DNA of 64,000 bases from PALSA-894 sp963828625 (GTDB taxonomy: Bacteria; Pseudomonadota; Alphaproteobacteria; Rhizobiales; Xanthobacteraceae). The stretch lies in NCBI GenBank assembly GCA_963828625.1, contig CAWHEX010000010.1:1-64000 (forward strand), given 5' to 3'. Within the stretch, counting starts at the first letter, position 1. Every line of letters begins with the position of its first letter. Position numbers and translations under genes: made by a program. The notes under the pieces were generated by a model. That model was not told the origin of the DNA, made no database searches, and saw only the letters and a program-made list of their open reading frames with translations. This document shows, piece by piece, positions 61,703-64,000 of the stretch.

Positions 61703-61852
61703 GCAGTGCTCTTGTTGCGCGAGGCGGGAATACTACGGGGATGGGCGGGTTTTGAAAACAACGAAGCGCGGCCATTGCGCGCCGACACGGAACACGATTC
61801 ACTTTGGCCGTTGTATGGTCGAACCGGATACCGGAACAGCGAACCGCCCGCC

Positions 61853-62247
61853 ATGTACCAAACGGTCACGCGCAACATCGAGGTCACGGTGACACCCGAG
61901 TACCTCGCCGACCGGTCGGCGCCCGGGATCGGGCGAGTTTTTCTGGGCCTACACCATCGAGATCACCAACCGCGGCAGCCGAGACGGTGCAATTGCGCAC
62001 GCGCCACTGGCGCATCACCGACGCGATGGGCCGCCAGCAGGAGGTGCGCGGCGCGGGCGTGGTGGGCAAGCAGCCGGTGCTCAAGCCCGGCGAGTCGTTC
62101 GAGTACACCAGCGGAGTTCCGCTGCCGACGCCGTCGGGCTTCATGACCGGGACCTACGGCATGGTCGACGAGGCCGGCGAGCCGTTCGACATCGACATCC
62201 CGACCTTCTCGCTCGACAGCCCCGAGTCGAAGCGCACGATCAACTGA
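61853..62247 (+). CDS. apaG: ApaG (frameshifted)
   Basis: Small Fn3-like protein, about 130 residues, called CorD/ApaG and linked to Co2+/Mg2+ efflux and diadenosine metabolism. ATG 61853 opens MYQTVTRNIEVTVTPEYLAD. Indels near 61925 and 61980 shift the frame so the conserved FFWAYTIEITNRG segment is split over two frames. It then continues VQLRTRHWRITDAMGRQQEV, RGAGVVGKQPVLKPGESFEY and GFMTGTYGMVDEAGEPFDID, which are diagnostic. The 3' end overlaps hslO antisense by 8 bp. Essentially certain despite the indels. Confidence 0.92.
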
Positions 62248-63253
62248 TCGGCGGCGGGTCCGCGACCTCGGCGGGCTGGAAGACGTGGGTCTGGCTACAG
62301 AACTCGCACGTCACCGAAATGACGCCCTTCTCCACCATCTCGTCGCGGTCGGCCTGCGAGAACGAGCGCAGCATCGCCTCGACGCTCTCGCGCGAGCAGG
62401 AGCACTTCGCCTGCAGTTCGGTGTGGCGGAAGACGCGCACGCCGCGTTCGTGGAACAGGCGATAGAGCAACCGCTCGGACGAGACCGCGGGATCGATCAG
62501 TTCGAGGTCCTCGACCGTCTCGATCAGCGAGCGGCCCTCGACCCAGGCGTCGTCCTCGGCAACGACATGCGGCGTCATTCCTTTCGGCGCATCGCCCGGA
62601 TCGAGATCGGCAACGCGGGCGCGCTCCGGCGCGCGCGGAACGAACTGAAGCAGGATGCCGCCCGCGCGCCAGCGATGGCTCGCACCGCCCGCGCCCGCGC
62701 GCAGCTCCTCGGCGACCGCGAGGCGCACGCGCGTCGGGATCTGCTCGGACCGCAGGAAATACTCGTGCGCGGCGTCTTCCAGCGTTCCGCCCTCGAGCGC
62801 GACGAGGCCCTGATAGCGGTTCATGTCGCCGCCCTGATCGATGGTCATCGCGAGATGGCCGCGCCCGAGCATGGCGCCCGCGCCCGTCGCGCCGGCGGCG
62901 ATCGCATCGGCGACCTGTTTCTTGTCGAAGCGCGCGCAGGCGCGGACCTTGTCGGGCGTCGTGAAGTCGACGACCAGCATCCGCACCGGCCCGTCGGTCT
63001 TGGTTTGCAGGATGAAGCGGCCCTCGAACTTCAGCGTGGTGCCGAGCATGACGCCGAGCACGATCGCCTCGCCCAGAAGCTTGGCGACCGGCTGCGGATA
63101 GTCGTGGCTCGTCAGGATGGCGTCGACCGCCGGTCCGAGCCGCACCACGCGGCCGCGCAGATCGAGGGCTGAGACCTCGAACGGCAGGATCGTGTCGTCG
63201 GCCGAAACTTCCGCGGGAGCCCGGCTGGGGATTGCTACATCGGGATTTGACAT
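62240..63253 (-). CDS. hslO: Hsp33 redox-regulated chaperone
   Basis: Cytoplasmic chaperone activated by oxidation. 337 residues: the N-terminal substrate domain (LPFEVSALDLRGRVVRLGPA, LGEAIVLGVMLGTTLKFEGR, GRGHLAMTIDQGGDMNRYQG) and a C-terminal zinc domain with CSCSRESVEAML and VTCEFCSQTHVF, the CxC-CxxC switch. Length slightly above E. coli Hsp33 due to an N-terminal extension of about 25 residues. Start ATG 63253 (MSNPDVAIPSRAPA). Downstream of argF on the same strand with a 67-bp gap, a pairing seen elsewhere in rhizobia. Confidence 0.95.
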   Translation of the reverse strand: MSNPDVAIPSRAPAEVSADDTILPFEVSALDLRGRVVRLGPAVDAILTSHDYPQPVAKLLGEAIVLGVMLGTTLKFEGRFILQTKTDGPVRMLVVDFTTPDKVRACARFDKKQVADAIAAGATGAGAMLGRGHLAMTIDQGGDMNRYQGLVALEGGTLEDAAHEYFLRSEQIPTRVRLAVAEELRAGAGGASHRWRAGGILLQFVPRAPERARVADLDPGDAPKGMTPHVVAEDDAWVEGRSLIETVEDLELIDPAVSSERLLYRLFHERGVRVFRHTELQAKCSCSRESVEAMLRSFSQADRDEMVEKGVISVTCEFCSQTHVFQPAEVADPPPIS

Positions 63254-63320
63254 CGTTCCGATATTTAGAGGCTCGCGCCGAAAATGCGAGGCCTGAAAAG
63301 CCGCAAAGCCGCAGCGCAGA

Positions 63321-64000
63321 TCAGCGCGCCGCGAGGCACCAGGCCAGAATGCCCTTCTGGGCGTGCAGGCGGTTTTCCGCCTCGTCGAACACCACCGATT
63401 GCGGCCCGTCGATCACCTCGTCGGTCACCTCGTCGCCGCGATGAGCGGGCAGGCAATGCATGAAGATCGCATCCGGCTTGGCCTGCGCCATCAGCCGCGC
63501 ATTGACCTGATAAGGCTTGAGCAAATTGTGACGGCTCTCGCCGTCCCTGTCGCCCATCGACACCCAGGTGTCGGTCACGACACAATCCGCGTCCGTGACG
63601 GCCTTTTCGGGATCGTGCCCGAGCGCGATCGCGGCGCCCGATTGCTTCTCCCAGGCGGCGATGGTGCGGTCGAGCTTGAGTTCCGGCGGCGTCGCCACGT
63701 TGAGCCGGAAGTCGAAGCTCTTGGCGGCATGCATCCACGAGGACAGCACATTGTTGGCGTCGCCTGTCCACGCGACCGTGTGACCCTTGATCGGCCCCTT
63801 GTGCTCCTCGAAGGTCATCACGTCGGCCATCACCTGACAGGGATGAGAGAGCCGCGTGAGGCCGTTGATGACCGGAACGGTCGCGTGCCGCGCAAGCTCG
63901 ACCAGCGCCTCGTGGTTGAGGATGCGGATCATGATCGCATCGACGTAGCGCGAGAGCACGCGCGCGGTATCGGCGATGGTTTCGCCGCGGCCGAGCTGCA
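63321..64000 (-). CDS. argF: Ornithine carbamoyltransferase (5' part outside window)
   Basis: C-terminal part (about 225 residues) of ornithine carbamoyltransferase, making citrulline from ornithine and carbamoyl phosphate in arginine synthesis. Carbamoyl-phosphate-domain end QLGRGETIADTARVLSRYVD (at the window edge), PVINGLTRLSHPCQVMADVM, TVAWTGDANNVLSSWMHAA (ornithine site), DTWVSMGD and HCLPAHRGDEVTDEVIDG (catalytic). The frame is intact to the stop at 63321. The N-terminal domain with the STRTR motif is beyond base 64000. hslO follows. argD is usually upstream but cannot be seen. Confidence 0.95.
   Translation of the reverse strand, partial: QLGRGETIADTARVLSRYVDAIMIRILNHEALVELARHATVPVINGLTRLSHPCQVMADVMTFEEHKGPIKGHTVAWTGDANNVLSSWMHAAKSFDFRLNVATPPELKLDRTIAAWEKQSGAAIALGHDPEKAVTDADCVVTDTWVSMGDRDGESRHNLLKPYQVNARLMAQAKPDAIFMHCLPAHRGDEVTDEVIDGPQSVVFDEAENRLHAQKGILAWCLAAR

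Overview
The window looks like chromosome from a high-GC alphaproteobacterium of the order Hyphomicrobiales, in the Bradyrhizobium/Rhodopseudomonas/Pseudolabrys neighbourhood. The signs are an IalB-family protein, PodJ-like SEL1 protein, Alph_Pro_TM (TIGR02186) protein, double-length dCTP deaminase, SAM-II riboswitch before metZ, class I LysRS, plant-type GshA and extragenic repeats of a type I remember from Bradyrhizobium. Almost everything is housekeeping or metabolic. No prophage, transposase, integrase, CRISPR array or secretion island is visible.

Layout. 0-4 kb: cytochrome c oxidase genes ctaD and ctaC, an IalB-like protein and a dienelactone-hydrolase-like protein, all riddled with single-base frameshifts. 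4-15.4 kb: tldD, PAN-domain protein, Kef-type antiporter, alpha/beta hydrolase, a run of four small proteins, DUF1127 protein with divergent LysR regulator, YbaK deacylase, MFS transporter and gshA. 15.4-19 kb: the only accessory-looking stretch, with a dense array of hairpins, a HEPN-like hypothetical, a small basic protein, a cupin, a GreA-family factor and two coupled hypotheticals. 19-30.2 kb: GMC oxidoreductase, then a long leftward fatty-acid/acyl-CoA degradation cluster (fadJ, cupin, thiolase, two acyl-CoA dehydrogenases, with GFA and peptide deformylase genes inside), headed by two MerR regulators and a LiuR-like operator. 30.5-36.8 kb: PodJ-like polarity protein, TauE/SafE exporter with TIGR02186 partner, Bug/TctC binding protein. 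36.8-44.2 kb: the ligase-associated DNA repair set (pdeM, lhr, exonuclease, ATP-dependent ligase), with a META-domain protein and a TPR-methyltransferase. 44.2-54.5 kb: MATE pump, pyrD, DUF952, S24 regulator, TSUP permease, lysS, amino-acid binding protein, glycosyltransferase, SCO protein. 54.5-64 kb: P450 with ferredoxin, tRNA-Gly, dcd, SAM-II-controlled metZ, an OpgC acyltransferase with two SGNH-like proteins, apaG, hslO and argF (partial).

Quality. Many conserved or essential genes (ctaD, ctaC, tldD, fadJ, pyrD, lysS, apaG, the MFS gene, OpgC) carry one-base indels that switch frame while both halves stay conserved. These are best read as assembly errors, not pseudogenes. CDS coordinates for such genes are given as the whole conserved span.

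Most interesting signals: (1) a roughly 290-bp array of consecutive hairpins, several sharing a TGCGAA-like loop, between gshA and a hypothetical gene; (2) a roughly 40-bp repeat at the 3' ends of three genes in the same orientation, in two of them read in frame as a C-terminal tail; (3) an OpgC operon pairing an intact SGNH hydrolase with a paralogue that has lost most catalytic residues; (4) a LiuR-type operator at the head of the acyl-CoA cluster; (5) the SAM-II riboswitch whose 3' strand can also pair with the following terminator.
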